DNA of 64,000 nucleotides from Hyphomicrobiales bacterium (GTDB lineage: Bacteria; Pseudomonadota; Alphaproteobacteria; Rhizobiales; Rhizobiaceae). The number at the start of each line of letters is the position of its first letter. Within the stretch, counting starts at the first letter, position 1. Position numbers and translations under genes: made by a program. Where the stretch lies: assembly GCA_900465665.1 (NCBI GenBank), contig UBJO01000016.1:186001-250000 (forward strand), written 5' to 3'. Positions 35,255 through 44,319 of this stretch are shown here, piece after piece. Under the pieces are notes generated by a model that saw only the letters and a list, made by a program, of their open reading frames with translations, did not search any database and was not told where the DNA came from.

Positions 35255-37889
35255 CGATGATCCCCCTTATTTCCGCGCGGCAGGAGCCGCAATTGGTTCC
35301 GGCCTTGGTCTGCGAACCGATCGCCTCGACGCTGTGGCAACCGCCGCGTACGGCGGCGATGATCTGATTGACGCCGACGCCGAGGCAGGAGCAGACGGTC
35401 GCGCCCGGATCCGCCATGTCGGCGCCAGGGCGGCCGGCGACCAGCGCGAAGCGCTTGCGCGGCTGGTCATGCGACGCGACAAGCTGCGCAATCGCCCAAT
35501 TGCGCGCGACCGCCACCGGCTGCCGCGCAATGAAGAGGGCCGCCAGAAGCCGATCACATTCGAAGAAAGCAAGCCTGACGTCTCCTGATTGCCGATCCAC
35601 GTAACCGAGCGGCTCGATCTCCTCGGGAATGGCGAACGTGCGGCGACACCAGAGCGACCAGTCATCCACCTGCTGATCGACAGCGATCTCCAGCCGCCAG
35701 CCGCCGGCGGCCTTCGCCAGCGCCCAATAGCAAGCGTCAAGCCCCTCGGGCCTGGTTGCGGAAACTGCGAAGCCGTAGGAGGCAACGGCCAACGGCGTGG
35801 CTGCGACCGCGACATTCTTCAAGGCCGGCTGGCCGGATACCGGATCGACGATCGGTGCGACGACGGCGTCGATCCGGGCTTTGGCGGCGAACTGGTCGTT
35901 CCAGTGCATTGGCACGAAAATGCTGCCGCGCGCCTGCCGCTCGGTGATCAAGGCGCGCACGATGGCCTTGCCATGCGGGCTTTCGATTTCAACCAGCGTG
36001 GCATTGCCGACGCCGATCTCGATCGCGTCGCGCGGATGCAACTCGGCGAAAGGCTCGGCGATATGCGAGGAGAGGCGAGCGCTTTTGCCCGTGCGCGTCA
36101 TCGTGTGCCACTGGTCGCGAATCCGACCGGTGTTGAGCGTGAAGCGATATTCGCAATTGGTGCGATCGCAAATTGTGGCCTCGACGGCGGTGAAGCGTCC
36201 GCGTCCATCCGGGTGATAGAAGCGGCCATCGGCGAAGAAGCGTTTGCCGCTGTCGCTTATGAGGGTGCCCACCCGCGCGGCCGGCCATTGGAATGGCGAC
36301 AAGAGATTGTAAGCCTCTTCATCGATCCCCGCATAGGCTCCAATGTCGAAGTCGCGGCTGCCATTATTCTCGAAGGCGGAGAGGGCGGCATGTTCGGCAA
36401 AGATGTCCGCCGGCGAAGCATAACCGAAGCCGTCAAACCCCATGCGGCGTCCGACCTCGGTCAGCTGCCACCAGTCGGCGCGGGCGTCGCCCGGGAAGTC
36501 CAGGAAAGCGCGCTGGCGCGATATGCGGCGTTCGGAGTTGGTGACGGTGCCGTTCTTCTCGCCCCAGCCGAGCGAGGGCAACAAGACATCGGCATGTCGG
36601 GTGGTGTCGGTGTCACGCAAGACATCGGAGACGACGACGAAGGGACACGATTTGATCGCGGCTTCGACGGCATCGGCATCCGGCATGGAGACGACGGGGT
36701 TGGTCGCCATGATCCAGAGCGCCTTGATGCCGCCATCCGCGACAGCCTTGAACATGTCCACGGCCTTCAGGCCAGGCTTCGATGCTATCGTCGGAGAGCC
36801 CCAGAAGCGCTGAACGCGACCGCGGTCGTCGGCATTTTCGATCGCCATGTGGGCGGCGAGCATGTTGGCGAGGCCACCGACCTCGCGACCTCCCATCGCG
36901 TTCGGCTGGCCGGTGAGCGAGAAAGGTCCCATGCCGGGGCGGCCGATGCGGCCGGTGGCAAGGTGGCAGTTGATGATTGCATTGACCTTGTCGGTGCCAG
37001 ATGAGGATTGGTTGACACCCTGGCTGTAGCAGGTGACGACTTTTTCGGTTGCCGCGAACAGGCGATAGAATTCGCGCAGTTGCATGGCCGGCAGGCCGGT
37101 CTGCTCCAGGATGTCGTTGGAGGAGAGCATCGTGGCCGTTGCGAAAGCTTCGCTGAAGCCGCTGGTGTGCTGCGCCACGTAATTCTGGTCGATCGCGCCG
37201 GCTGAAATGAGATGCGCGAAGAGGCCCATGAACAGCGCTACGTCGCTGTCGGGACGAATGGCCAGATGCAGGTCGGCGATATCTGAAGTCATCGTTCGGC
37301 GCGGGTCGACGACCACGATCTTCATGCCTGGGCGTGCCGCCTTGGCTGCGGCAAGCCGCTGATAGATGACCGGATGGCACCAGGCGAGATTGGCGCCGGT
37401 GAGGATGACGAGGTCGGCCAGTTCGAGATCTTCATAGACGCCGGGAACCGTATCGGCGCCAAAGGCGCGCCGATGACCGGCGACCGAGGACGACATGCAA
37501 AGCCGGGAGTTGGTGTCGATATTGCCTGAGCCGATAAAGCCTTTCATCAGCTTATTGGCGACGTAATAATCCTCGGTGAGCAGCTGACCGGAGACGTAGA
37601 AGGCCACGGAGTCCGGCCCGTGTTCGGCGATCGTTTTCGAGAAGCGGTCGGCGACGAGATCAAGAGCAGTGTCCCAATCCGTTCGTTGGCCGGCGATTTC
37701 GGGATAGAGCAGGCGTCCGTCGAGATCGATGGTTTCGGCGAGCGCGGAGCCCTTGGAGCACAGGCGTCCGAAGTTCGCCGGATGGTCGGGATCGCCTTTG
37801 ACGGAGACGGCGCCGTCGTCGGCGACTGTTGCGATGACACCGCAACCGACGCCGCAATACGGACAGGTGGTCTTGGTTTCAGTGGGCAT
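35226..37889 (-). CDS. nasA: Assimilatory nitrate reductase catalytic subunit NasA
   Basis: 887-residue cytoplasmic molybdoenzyme that reduces nitrate to nitrite. The [4Fe-4S] ligands are C9, C12, C16 and C44 (CPYCGVGC ... RLCSKG). SRLCMSSSVAGHRRAFGAD (C131) lies at the cofactor site, and TNSERRISRQRAF and GRIRDQWHTMTRTGK are conserved molybdopterin-binding stretches. The last 60 residues add a BFD-like [2Fe-2S] domain (VCSCLGVGVNQI ... NCGSCRAEI), as in NAD(P)H- or ferredoxin-linked NasA. An intergenic palindromic repeat separates it from nirD. Confidence 0.95.
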   Translation of the reverse strand: MPTETKTTCPYCGVGCGVIATVADDGAVSVKGDPDHPANFGRLCSKGSALAETIDLDGRLLYPEIAGQRTDWDTALDLVADRFSKTIAEHGPDSVAFYVSGQLLTEDYYVANKLMKGFIGSGNIDTNSRLCMSSSVAGHRRAFGADTVPGVYEDLELADLVILTGANLAWCHPVIYQRLAAAKAARPGMKIVVVDPRRTMTSDIADLHLAIRPDSDVALFMGLFAHLISAGAIDQNYVAQHTSGFSEAFATATMLSSNDILEQTGLPAMQLREFYRLFAATEKVVTCYSQGVNQSSSGTDKVNAIINCHLATGRIGRPGMGPFSLTGQPNAMGGREVGGLANMLAAHMAIENADDRGRVQRFWGSPTIASKPGLKAVDMFKAVADGGIKALWIMATNPVVSMPDADAVEAAIKSCPFVVVSDVLRDTDTTRHADVLLPSLGWGEKNGTVTNSERRISRQRAFLDFPGDARADWWQLTEVGRRMGFDGFGYASPADIFAEHAALSAFENNGSRDFDIGAYAGIDEEAYNLLSPFQWPAARVGTLISDSGKRFFADGRFYHPDGRGRFTAVEATICDRTNCEYRFTLNTGRIRDQWHTMTRTGKSARLSSHIAEPFAELHPRDAIEIGVGNATLVEIESPHGKAIVRALITERQARGSIFVPMHWNDQFAAKARIDAVVAPIVDPVSGQPALKNVAVAATPLAVASYGFAVSATRPEGLDACYWALAKAAGGWRLEIAVDQQVDDWSLWCRRTFAIPEEIEPLGYVDRQSGDVRLAFFECDRLLAALFIARQPVAVARNWAIAQLVASHDQPRKRFALVAGRPGADMADPGATVCSCLGVGVNQIIAAVRGGCHSVEAIGSQTKAGTNCGSCRAEIRGIIDGCLAAAAQ

Positions 37890-37933
37890 GAGGGTGACCT
37901 CTCAGGGTGTTGAGAGCGTGGTCACCCCCCTCT

Positions 37934-38064
37934 GTCCTGCCGGACATCTCCCCCACATGGGGGGAGATCGACTCGTTGTTGGCCCTTTGCCAAGCAATGG
38001 GCGTTGAAGCGAGCGGGTGCGCCCAGCCAATCTCCCTCCTTGTGGGGGAGATGTCCGGCAGGAC
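37934..38064. repeat. RIME-like palindromic intergenic repeat
   Basis: 131 bases bounded by perfect 24-base inverted arms (37934-37957 and 38041-38064; both begin or end with the GTCCTGCCGGAC motif). The left side also folds locally (CCCCCACATGGGGGG). The layout of two large palindromes in about 100-130 bases is that of rhizobial intergenic mosaic elements. It lies between nirD and nasA and, if transcribed, would form a long stem in the polycistronic message. Confidence 0.75.
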
Positions 38065-38095
38065 TAAGGCGGGTATCTGCTCCACCATTGATCAA

Positions 38096-38431
38096 CTACT
38101 CCGCCGCCATCATCAAGCTCTTGAAAGCGATGAACAGCGCCCCATCCTCGTTCCTCACTGGAACGGTCATGACCTTTCCCTCATCCGCCCCGAGCGCCTT
38201 GCCGGTTTCCAGCGAGATCACCCAATTATGCAGCGGGCAGGTCACGGCCTTGGCATGCACGATCCCCTGCGACAGCGGCCCGCCCTTATGTGGGCAGTGG
38301 TCCTCGATCGCAAAAACCTCGTTCTCCGCCGTACGGAAAACGGCGATCTTGCCCTGAGGGGTCTTCACGCATCGCGCGCCGCGCAGCGGGATGTCGGAGA
38401 TGTCGCCGATCGAGATCCAGTTCATGTCCAT
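38096..38431 (-). CDS. nirD: Nitrite reductase small subunit NirD
   Basis: 111-residue Rieske-type subunit of NAD(P)H-dependent assimilatory nitrite reductase. The two Rieske boxes are present: CPHKGGPLSQG and CPLHNWVISLETG. Length is normal. It starts 3 bases after the nirB stop, so the two are co-translated. Confidence 0.93.
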   Translation of the reverse strand: MDMNWISIGDISDIPLRGARCVKTPQGKIAVFRTAENEVFAIEDHCPHKGGPLSQGIVHAKAVTCPLHNWVISLETGKALGADEGKVMTVPVRNEDGALFIAFKSLMMAAE

Positions 38432-38434
38432 TCC

Positions 38435-40897
38435 TCACTCCGCAGCCTGGGAAAAGCCGATTGTTGCCATCGGCTTGAATTCATGCTTGTCCTTGCCAGA
38501 GACGCGCTCCGACCAAGGGTCGACCTGGGCAAATGTCTGCGAGAAGACGAAGCGATCGTAATAGGCCTTGCGCTTTTCGGCATCGCCGATGATCTGGCGG
38601 CGGATTTCCTCTAATCCGACGCGCTTTGCCCACTTGTAGATGCGCTCGAGATAGCGGGCCTGCTCGCGGTACATTTGCGTCAGCGCCACGATATGCTCCA
38701 GCGCCTCGTCCTCGGTCTTCACCAGGCCGAGAACCTCGGTGCCTTTGATGTCGAGACCGGCGGCACCGGCGAAGTGGATCTCGAACCCACTATCCACGCA
38801 GATGACGCCGATATCCTTGCAGGTGGCTTCCGCGCAGTTGCGCGGGCAGCCGGAGACAGCGAGCTTCAGTTTGGCTGGTGTCCAGGAGCCCCACATAAAC
38901 TTCTCGATGCGGATGCCGAGGCCTGTGGAATCCTGCGTGCCGAAGCGGCACCAGTCGGATCCGACGCAGGTCTTCACGGTGCGCAGCCCCTTGGCGTAGG
39001 CCTGCCCGGAGACGAAGCCGGCCTTGCCGAGATCGGCCCAGACGGCCGGCAGGTCTTCCTTCTCAATCCCCAGCAGGTCGATGCGCTGGCCGCCGGTGAC
39101 CTTCACCATCGGGATTTCGAATTTGTCGACGACATCGGCGATGGCGCGCAATTCGCTTGCGTTCGTCACGCCGCCCCACATCCTCGGGACCACCGAATAC
39201 GTCCCGTCCTTTTGAATATTGGCGTGGACGCGCTCGTTGATGTAGCGCGACTGGTAGTCATCGGCGTACTCGTCCGGCCAATCGCAGACGAGGTAATAGT
39301 TGAGCGCCGGGCGACACTTGGCGCAGCCGCAGGAGGTCTTCCATTCGAGCTCATGCATGACGGCGGGGATCGTTTTCAAACCCTTGGCCTTGATCAGGCG
39401 GCGCACGTCGTCATGGCCGAGTTCGGTGCAGGTGCACATCGGTGTCACCGCGGCCGGGTTGTAGCTGTCGCCGAGCGTCAGCGACATCAGCTGTTCGACT
39501 AGCCCGGTGCAGGAGCCGCAGGAGGCGGACGCCTTGGTGTGGGCGCGCACGTCGTCGAGCGACGTCAATCCCTTGGCCGATATCGTCGAGGTGATCTTGC
39601 CCTTGCATACGCCGTTGCAGCCGCAGATTTCCGCATCATCCGGCAAGGCTGCAACGGCCGCCATAGGGTCCAGCGGCGACCCTCCCTGATAGGCTTGGCC
39701 GAAAATCAGCGTGTCGCGCATCTCTGTGATATCGGTCTGCTTTTTCTTCAGCTCGTTGAACCAGGCACCATCGGCCGTCTCGCCGTAGAGAACGGTGCCG
39801 ATGATGCGGTTGTCCTTCAATACAAGGCGCTTATAGACGCCGGCGGTGGCGTCGCGCAGCACGATCTCCTCACGGTCGTCGCCATCGGCGAAGTCGCCAA
39901 GTGAATAGAGATCGATGCCGGTGACTTTCAGTTTGGTGGGCGTGTCCGAGTGGACGAAGGCGGGCGATGTGTCGCCCGCAAGGTGTAAGGCGGCGATCCG
40001 GGCCATTTCGTAAAGCGGCGCGACAAGGCCATAAACCATGCCGCCGACTTCGGCGCATTCGCCGAGCGAGAAAATATCGCCATCCGAGGTGCGCATGCCG
40101 TCATCGACGACGATGCCGCGATTGACCGCAAGACCAGCCTCCTTCGCCAGGCCGACATTCGGCCGGATGCCGACGGCCATGACGACGAGGCTTGCCGCAA
40201 TGACGCGTCCGTCATCGAGCTCAATGCCTTCGACCTTGCCATTGCCGATGATCGCCTTGGTGTTGGCCTTTGTGATGACCTTTATGCCGCGTTCCTCGAC
40301 GGCCTTCTGCAAGAGATAGCCGGCGGCAGGGTCGAGCTGGCGCTCCATCAGCGTCGGCATCACATGCAGAACCGTCACATCCATGCCGCGCTGCGCGAGG
40401 CCGGCCGCAGCCTCCAAACCAAGCAGGCCGCCGCCGATGACGATGGCTTTTTCACGCGATTGCGCGGCCAGCAGCATCGCCTGCACGTCGTCGAGATCGC
40501 GATAGGTAATGACCCCTGGCAGGTCCTTGCCGGGGACGGGGATGATGAAGGGCACGGAGCCGGTGGCGATCACCAGCTTGTCGTAGCTCTCGGTCACGCC
40601 GTGGTCCGAGGTCACCGTCTTGGCAGCGCGATCGATGGCGACGATCCTGTGGCCCTTGTAGAGCGTGATGCCGTGGTCGATGTACCAGCCGTCGCCATGG
40701 ATGACGATCTGCTCGTAGCTTTTCTCACCGGATAGAACCGGCGACAGCATGATGCGGTCGTAATTGACGCGTGGCTCGGCGTTGAAGATCGTGACCTGAT
40801 ACTGGCCCGGCGCCTTTTCGAACAAGTGCTCGAGCATGCGCCCGGGCGCCATACCGTTGCCGATGATCACGAGTTTTTCTATGCGGGTTTCTGACAT
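38435..40897 (-). CDS. nirB: Nitrite reductase large subunit NirB (NAD(P)H)
   Basis: 820 residues. Order: FAD-binding domain (VIIGNGMAPGRMLEHL), NAD-binding domain (KAIVIGGGLLGLEAAAGL), BFD-type [2Fe-2S] domain (CGCNGVCKGKI and SCGSCTGLV) and a second cysteine-rich segment (CTCTELG ... CGCAKC). The siroheme/[4Fe-4S] sulfite-nitrite reductase domain follows, with ligands TCVGSDWCRFG and GCPRNCAEATCKD. It reduces nitrite to ammonium with six electrons. ATG 40897 has GGAG 7 bases upstream. It starts 4 bases after the nrtC stop. Confidence 0.95.
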   Translation of the reverse strand: MSETRIEKLVIIGNGMAPGRMLEHLFEKAPGQYQVTIFNAEPRVNYDRIMLSPVLSGEKSYEQIVIHGDGWYIDHGITLYKGHRIVAIDRAAKTVTSDHGVTESYDKLVIATGSVPFIIPVPGKDLPGVITYRDLDDVQAMLLAAQSREKAIVIGGGLLGLEAAAGLAQRGMDVTVLHVMPTLMERQLDPAAGYLLQKAVEERGIKVITKANTKAIIGNGKVEGIELDDGRVIAASLVVMAVGIRPNVGLAKEAGLAVNRGIVVDDGMRTSDGDIFSLGECAEVGGMVYGLVAPLYEMARIAALHLAGDTSPAFVHSDTPTKLKVTGIDLYSLGDFADGDDREEIVLRDATAGVYKRLVLKDNRIIGTVLYGETADGAWFNELKKKQTDITEMRDTLIFGQAYQGGSPLDPMAAVAALPDDAEICGCNGVCKGKITSTISAKGLTSLDDVRAHTKASASCGSCTGLVEQLMSLTLGDSYNPAAVTPMCTCTELGHDDVRRLIKAKGLKTIPAVMHELEWKTSCGCAKCRPALNYYLVCDWPDEYADDYQSRYINERVHANIQKDGTYSVVPRMWGGVTNASELRAIADVVDKFEIPMVKVTGGQRIDLLGIEKEDLPAVWADLGKAGFVSGQAYAKGLRTVKTCVGSDWCRFGTQDSTGLGIRIEKFMWGSWTPAKLKLAVSGCPRNCAEATCKDIGVICVDSGFEIHFAGAAGLDIKGTEVLGLVKTEDEALEHIVALTQMYREQARYLERIYKWAKRVGLEEIRRQIIGDAEKRKAYYDRFVFSQTFAQVDPWSERVSGKDKHEFKPMATIGFSQAAE

Positions 40898-40901
40898 GGG
40901 G

Positions 40902-41699
40902 TTACTCCGCGGCTTCGACAAAGCGGTGGCGTTCGTAGAGGAACTTCAGCACGGCTTCGCGGCATTTGAGGTAGGTTCGGTCGGAAGCGAGCTCGATGCG
41001 GTTGCGCGGGCGGGCGATCGGCACGTCGAGGACCTCGCCGATCTTTGCCGCCGGGCCATTGGTCATCATCACGATGCGGTCAGACAGCAGCACGGCCTCG
41101 TCGACGTCGTGGGTGATCATCACCATCGTGTTGCCAAGACGGGCATGGATTTCCATGACCGCATCCTGCAGATGGGCGCGCGTCAGGGCGTCGAGCGCGC
41201 CGAACGGCTCGTCGAGCAGCAAAATTTTCGGCTCCATGGAGAGCGCCCGGGCGATGCCGACGCGCTGCTTCATGCCGCCCGATATCTCAGAAGGTCGCTT
41301 GTCTTTGGCATGGGCCATCTGCACCAGATCGAGGTTTGCCATCACCCAGTCATGGCGCTCCGCCTTGCTCTTGGAATTGCTGAACACCTTGGAGACGGCG
41401 AGATTGACGTTTTCGTAGACGGTGAGCCAGGGAAGCAGGCTGTGGTTCTGGAAGACGACAGCACGCTCGGGGCCGGGGGCGTTGACCTCGCGGTTTTCGA
41501 GCAGCACGGCGCCGGAGGAGACCGGCGTCAGGCCGGCGATGAGGTTCAGCAAAGTGGACTTGCCGCAGCCGGAATGGCCGATGATCGAGACGAACTCGCC
41601 CTTGGAGATCGTCAGGTTGATGCCCTTCAGCACCTCGGCGCGCACGCCGGCCCGGTCGAAATGCTTGTCGATATGGTCGAGCTTGAGATAGGCGGTCAT
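40902..41699 (-). CDS. nrtC: Nitrate ABC transporter ATP-binding protein
   Basis: 265-residue ATPase of the NitT family. Walker A is GHSGCGKST, the signature is ISGGMKQRVGIARAL, and Walker B is [12 protein letters not shown]. It lacks the extra C-terminal NrtA-like domain of cyanobacterial NrtC and so resembles NrtD/NasD in size. The start at 41699 is chosen because sequence further upstream, although open to 42428, is the nrtB gene in another frame. Energises nitrate/nitrite uptake. Confidence 0.9.
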   Translation of the reverse strand: MTAYLKLDHIDKHFDRAGVRAEVLKGINLTISKGEFVSIIGHSGCGKSTLLNLIAGLTPVSSGAVLLENREVNAPGPERAVVFQNHSLLPWLTVYENVNLAVSKVFSNSKSKAERHDWVMANLDLVQMAHAKDKRPSEISGGMKQRVGIARALSMEPKILLLDEPFGALDALTRAHLQDAVMEIHARLGNTMVMITHDVDEAVLLSDRIVMMTNGPAAKIGEVLDVPIARPRNRIELASDRTYLKCREAVLKFLYERHRFVEAAE

Positions 41700-41710
41700 G
41701 ATCGTTCCCT

Positions 41711-42604
41711 TCAATTGGCCGAAGCGCCGCGGGTGATCAGCTTGCCGACCGCCGCCACCAGCTTGTCGAGCGCGAAGCCGACGACGCCGATGTAGGCAAG
41801 CGCGACGATGATGTCGGGCAGGCGCGACGAGTTCCACGCATCCCAGATAAAGAAGCCGATGCCGACGCCGCCGGTGAGCATTTCGGCCGCGACGATCGCC
41901 AGCCAGGAGAGCCCGACACCGATGCGAAGGCCGGTGAAGATATAGGGGGCAGCAGAAGGCAGCATGATCTTGAAAAAGAACTCGATCTGGTTCAGGCGCA
42001 GCACCTGGGCGACGTTGCGGTAATCTTGCGGGATGTTGCGCACGCCGACGGCGGTGTTGATGATGACCGGCCAAATGGAAGTGATGAAGATCACGAAGAT
42101 CGCCGAGGGGTTGGCGTTCTGGAAGGCAGCGAGCGAGAGGGGCAGCCAGGCAAGTGGTGGCACCGTGCGTAGCACCTGGAAGATCGGGTCGAGGCCGCGC
42201 ATCGCCCAGACCGACTGGCCGATGATGGCGCCGATAATGACGCCGACGACTGCGGCCAGGCCGAAGCCGTAGGCCACGCGTTGCAGCGAGATCAGCACAC
42301 GCCAGCCAAGCCCGATATCCTGCGAGCCGTAGTTGAAGAAGGGATAAGCGATGAGGTCGAAGCTTTCCTGCCAGACCTGATGCGGGGAGGGCAGCGAGGC
42401 CGTTGGCGACGAACAAAGCACCTGCCACACGCCAAGCAGGATGGCGAGCACGACGAGCGGCGGCAGGACGTTGCGGGCAGCCGCGGTCGCGATTTTCGAA
42501 ATGTTGATTTTGGCGGCCGGGCGCCTTGCGAGCGGCAGTATTGTGGCAGTGTTCGTTGCAGTTGCCGATGTCGCGATCGTTTGTTTCTTGGCCAAAGCGG
42601 GCAT
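41711..42604 (-). CDS. nrtB: Nitrate ABC transporter permease
   Basis: 297 residues with about six membrane segments after a cytoplasmic N-terminal head. Conserved NrtB features are LRTVPPLAWLPLSLAAFQNANPSAIFVIFITSIWPVIINTAVGVRNIP, seen here in full, and FFIWDAWNSSRLPDII near the end. It follows nrtA by 56 bases and precedes the ATPase gene by 11. Confidence 0.92.
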   Translation of the reverse strand: MPALAKKQTIATSATATNTATILPLARRPAAKINISKIATAAARNVLPPLVVLAILLGVWQVLCSSPTASLPSPHQVWQESFDLIAYPFFNYGSQDIGLGWRVLISLQRVAYGFGLAAVVGVIIGAIIGQSVWAMRGLDPIFQVLRTVPPLAWLPLSLAAFQNANPSAIFVIFITSIWPVIINTAVGVRNIPQDYRNVAQVLRLNQIEFFFKIMLPSAAPYIFTGLRIGVGLSWLAIVAAEMLTGGVGIGFFIWDAWNSSRLPDIIVALAYIGVVGFALDKLVAAVGKLITRGASAN

Positions 42605-42660
42605 TCTACGCTCCTCTTGCGGGATGGAAGAGCCGGCGCGGTCGGCGCCGGCGGCACGGA

Positions 42661-43959
42661 TCAGGACGCGACCTTGATCGTCAGGCTGTCGAGATAGGCG
42701 GAAGGATTTTCGGGATCGAAGACCTTTCCGTCGAAGAAGGTTTCCTTGCCGCGCGAGGACGATGTCGGGATGTCGGCTTTGGCGACACCGAGGTCCTTGG
42801 CGGCCGCGCGCCAGATGTCCTCGCGGTTGACCTCGTCGACCAGCGTCTTGATGTCGGTATCCGGCGCGAACTTGCCCCAGCGGATGTTCTCGGCGAGGAA
42901 CCAGCTGTCATGGCTCTTGAAGGGATAGGAGACGCCGCCGGCCCAGAACTTCATGTAGAGGTCGGTACCATGGGCGACCCGGCCGTTGCCGTAGTTGATG
43001 TCGCCCTTGAGGCGGCCGAGCACGTCCTTCGGCGGCACGTTGAACCACTGGCGCTTGCCGAGCAGCGTCGACATCTCTTGCTTGTTGTCCATGCTGTCGC
43101 ACCATTGCTGGGCTTCCATCACGGCCATCAGCAGAGCTTTGGCGCCATTCGGATTCTTTTCGACCCAATTCGAGCGCATGCCGAGCGCCTTCTCGGGATG
43201 GCCCTTCCAGAGTTCGCCGGTCGTTGCCGCCGTGAAGCCGATGCCCTGGTTCACCAACTGTTCGTTCCAGGGTTCGCCGACACAGAAGACGTCCATGTTG
43301 CCGACCTTCATGTTCGCCACCATCTGCGGCGGCGGGACGACGATGGTTGACACATCCTTGTCCGGATCGATGGCGCCGGCGGCGAGCCAGTAGCGGATCC
43401 AGAGGTCGTGCGTGCCGCCTGGGAAGGTCATGGCGGCCTTGATCTCCTTGCCCTCGGCCTTCTTCTTCTCGAAGGCGGCCTTCAGCTTGGAGGCGTCCAG
43501 CTGCACGCCGGTATCGGCATATTCCTTGGCAACAGAGATGCCCTGGCTGTCGTAGTTCAGCCTGGCGAGAATGGCCATCGGCACCGGCAGGTTGTTCTGC
43601 GTCACCTTGCCGGTGTGCATGAGATAGGGGAGCGGCGAGAGGATGTGGGCGCCGTCGATGCCGTTGGCAGCGCCGCCGAGAACGAGATTGTCACGCGTCG
43701 CACCCCAGGACGCCTGCTTGGCGACGTCGACATCGGGCATGCCATGCTTTGCGAACAGGCCCTTCTCCTGCGCGACGATGAGCGGCGCGGCATCGGTGAG
43801 CGCGATGAAGCCGAGCTTGGCGCCCGTCACCTCAGGGCCGGCCCCGGCGGCGAAGGCGCCTGACGGGAAGGCGCTGCGCACCGCCGTGATCAGGGCTGCG
43901 GTTGCTGTCGTCTTCAACATGCTGCGACGTGTGATGCCGGTCGTGATTATCTTGCTCAT
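42661..43959 (-). CDS. nrtA: Nitrate ABC transporter substrate-binding protein NrtA
   Basis: 432 residues. The signal is twin-arginine-like (TRRSMLKTTATAALITAV), cleaved after SGAFA. Family motifs are LGFIALTDAAPLIVA, GGTHDLWIRYWLAAGAIDPDKDV and MDVFCVGEPWNEQLV, which line the nitrate pocket. It has the same fold as NasS (44320-45600) but with an export signal. It is the first gene of the structural operon, behind a sigma-54 promoter and a leader RNA with a terminator-like end. Confidence 0.93.
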   Translation of the reverse strand: MSKIITTGITRRSMLKTTATAALITAVRSAFPSGAFAAGAGPEVTGAKLGFIALTDAAPLIVAQEKGLFAKHGMPDVDVAKQASWGATRDNLVLGGAANGIDGAHILSPLPYLMHTGKVTQNNLPVPMAILARLNYDSQGISVAKEYADTGVQLDASKLKAAFEKKKAEGKEIKAAMTFPGGTHDLWIRYWLAAGAIDPDKDVSTIVVPPPQMVANMKVGNMDVFCVGEPWNEQLVNQGIGFTAATTGELWKGHPEKALGMRSNWVEKNPNGAKALLMAVMEAQQWCDSMDNKQEMSTLLGKRQWFNVPPKDVLGRLKGDINYGNGRVAHGTDLYMKFWAGGVSYPFKSHDSWFLAENIRWGKFAPDTDIKTLVDEVNREDIWRAAAKDLGVAKADIPTSSSRGKETFFDGKVFDPENPSAYLDSLTIKVAS

Positions 43960-44003
43960 TGCGCAGGTTCCCTCTGCTTGGTGCTGGCCGGAATTTTGGG
44001 AAT

Positions 44004-44132
44004 AAAAAAACGCCGCTCGGCAGATGCGTCATCGGGAGGGAGGGTCCCGGACTGCAAAGGCCTTGCGACGTCGATGTCTTTTGCGAGCGCTTATCGCGCG
44101 CTCATCTCGCCCCGATCGCCGTTGACCGGTGC
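44004..44132 (-). ncRNA. ANTAR-type antitermination leader of the nitrate operon
   Basis: Between the predicted start near 44132 and nrtA lies about 170 bases of leader. It contains a stem-loop (44103-44085, arms GAGCGC/GCGCTC, 7-base loop) and ends with a GC-rich small hairpin (around 44022-44011) directly followed by seven T's (44010-44004), 44 bases before nrtA. NasT, encoded upstream, is an ANTAR RNA-binding antiterminator, so this is its expected target. The exact pair of ANTAR hexaloops could not be fixed by eye. Confidence 0.6.
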
Positions 44133-44143
44133 GGTTTTAACAA

Positions 44144-44159
44144 AGCAAACGGTGTGCCA
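44144..44159 (-). promoter_or_regulatory. Sigma-54 promoter of the nrtABC-nirBD-nasA-cysG operon
   Basis: On the minus strand TGGCAC-ACCGT-TTGCT is an exact -24/-12 sigma-54 element with the correct five-base spacing. It lies 185 bases upstream of nrtA and gives a start near 44132. NtrC control under nitrogen limitation would be expected; two GTGCA half-sites at 44289-44293 and 44302-44306 lie about 130-150 bases upstream, but they are not a clean NtrC palindrome. Confidence 0.85.
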
Positions 44160-44319
44160 GTTCTAAGGTGCGATTTTATGTGATTGAAAGTAAAACGTAA
44201 AATCGGCAGATGCTTATCTGCTCAATTTTTCAGGCCGATATGCCGATGGCAATGTTTTGTGCGAATGCCCTCGTGACGGCTTTCTGGTGTGCAAGCTATT
44301 TGTGCACGGCAGCAAACAA

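Noticed and set aside
37934..38064. Terminal inverted repeats of an insertion sequence
   Set aside because: Only about 83 bases lie between the arms, with no transposase gene and no flanking target duplication seen; an intergenic mosaic element fits better.
41700..42428. In-frame extension of nrtC to 508 residues
   Set aside because: It overlaps nrtB wholly in another frame; the ATPase starts normally at 41699.
44289..44306. NtrC binding site
   Set aside because: The two GTGCA elements are in the same orientation rather than the palindromic TGCAC-N7-GTGCA, so a real NtrC site is not shown.
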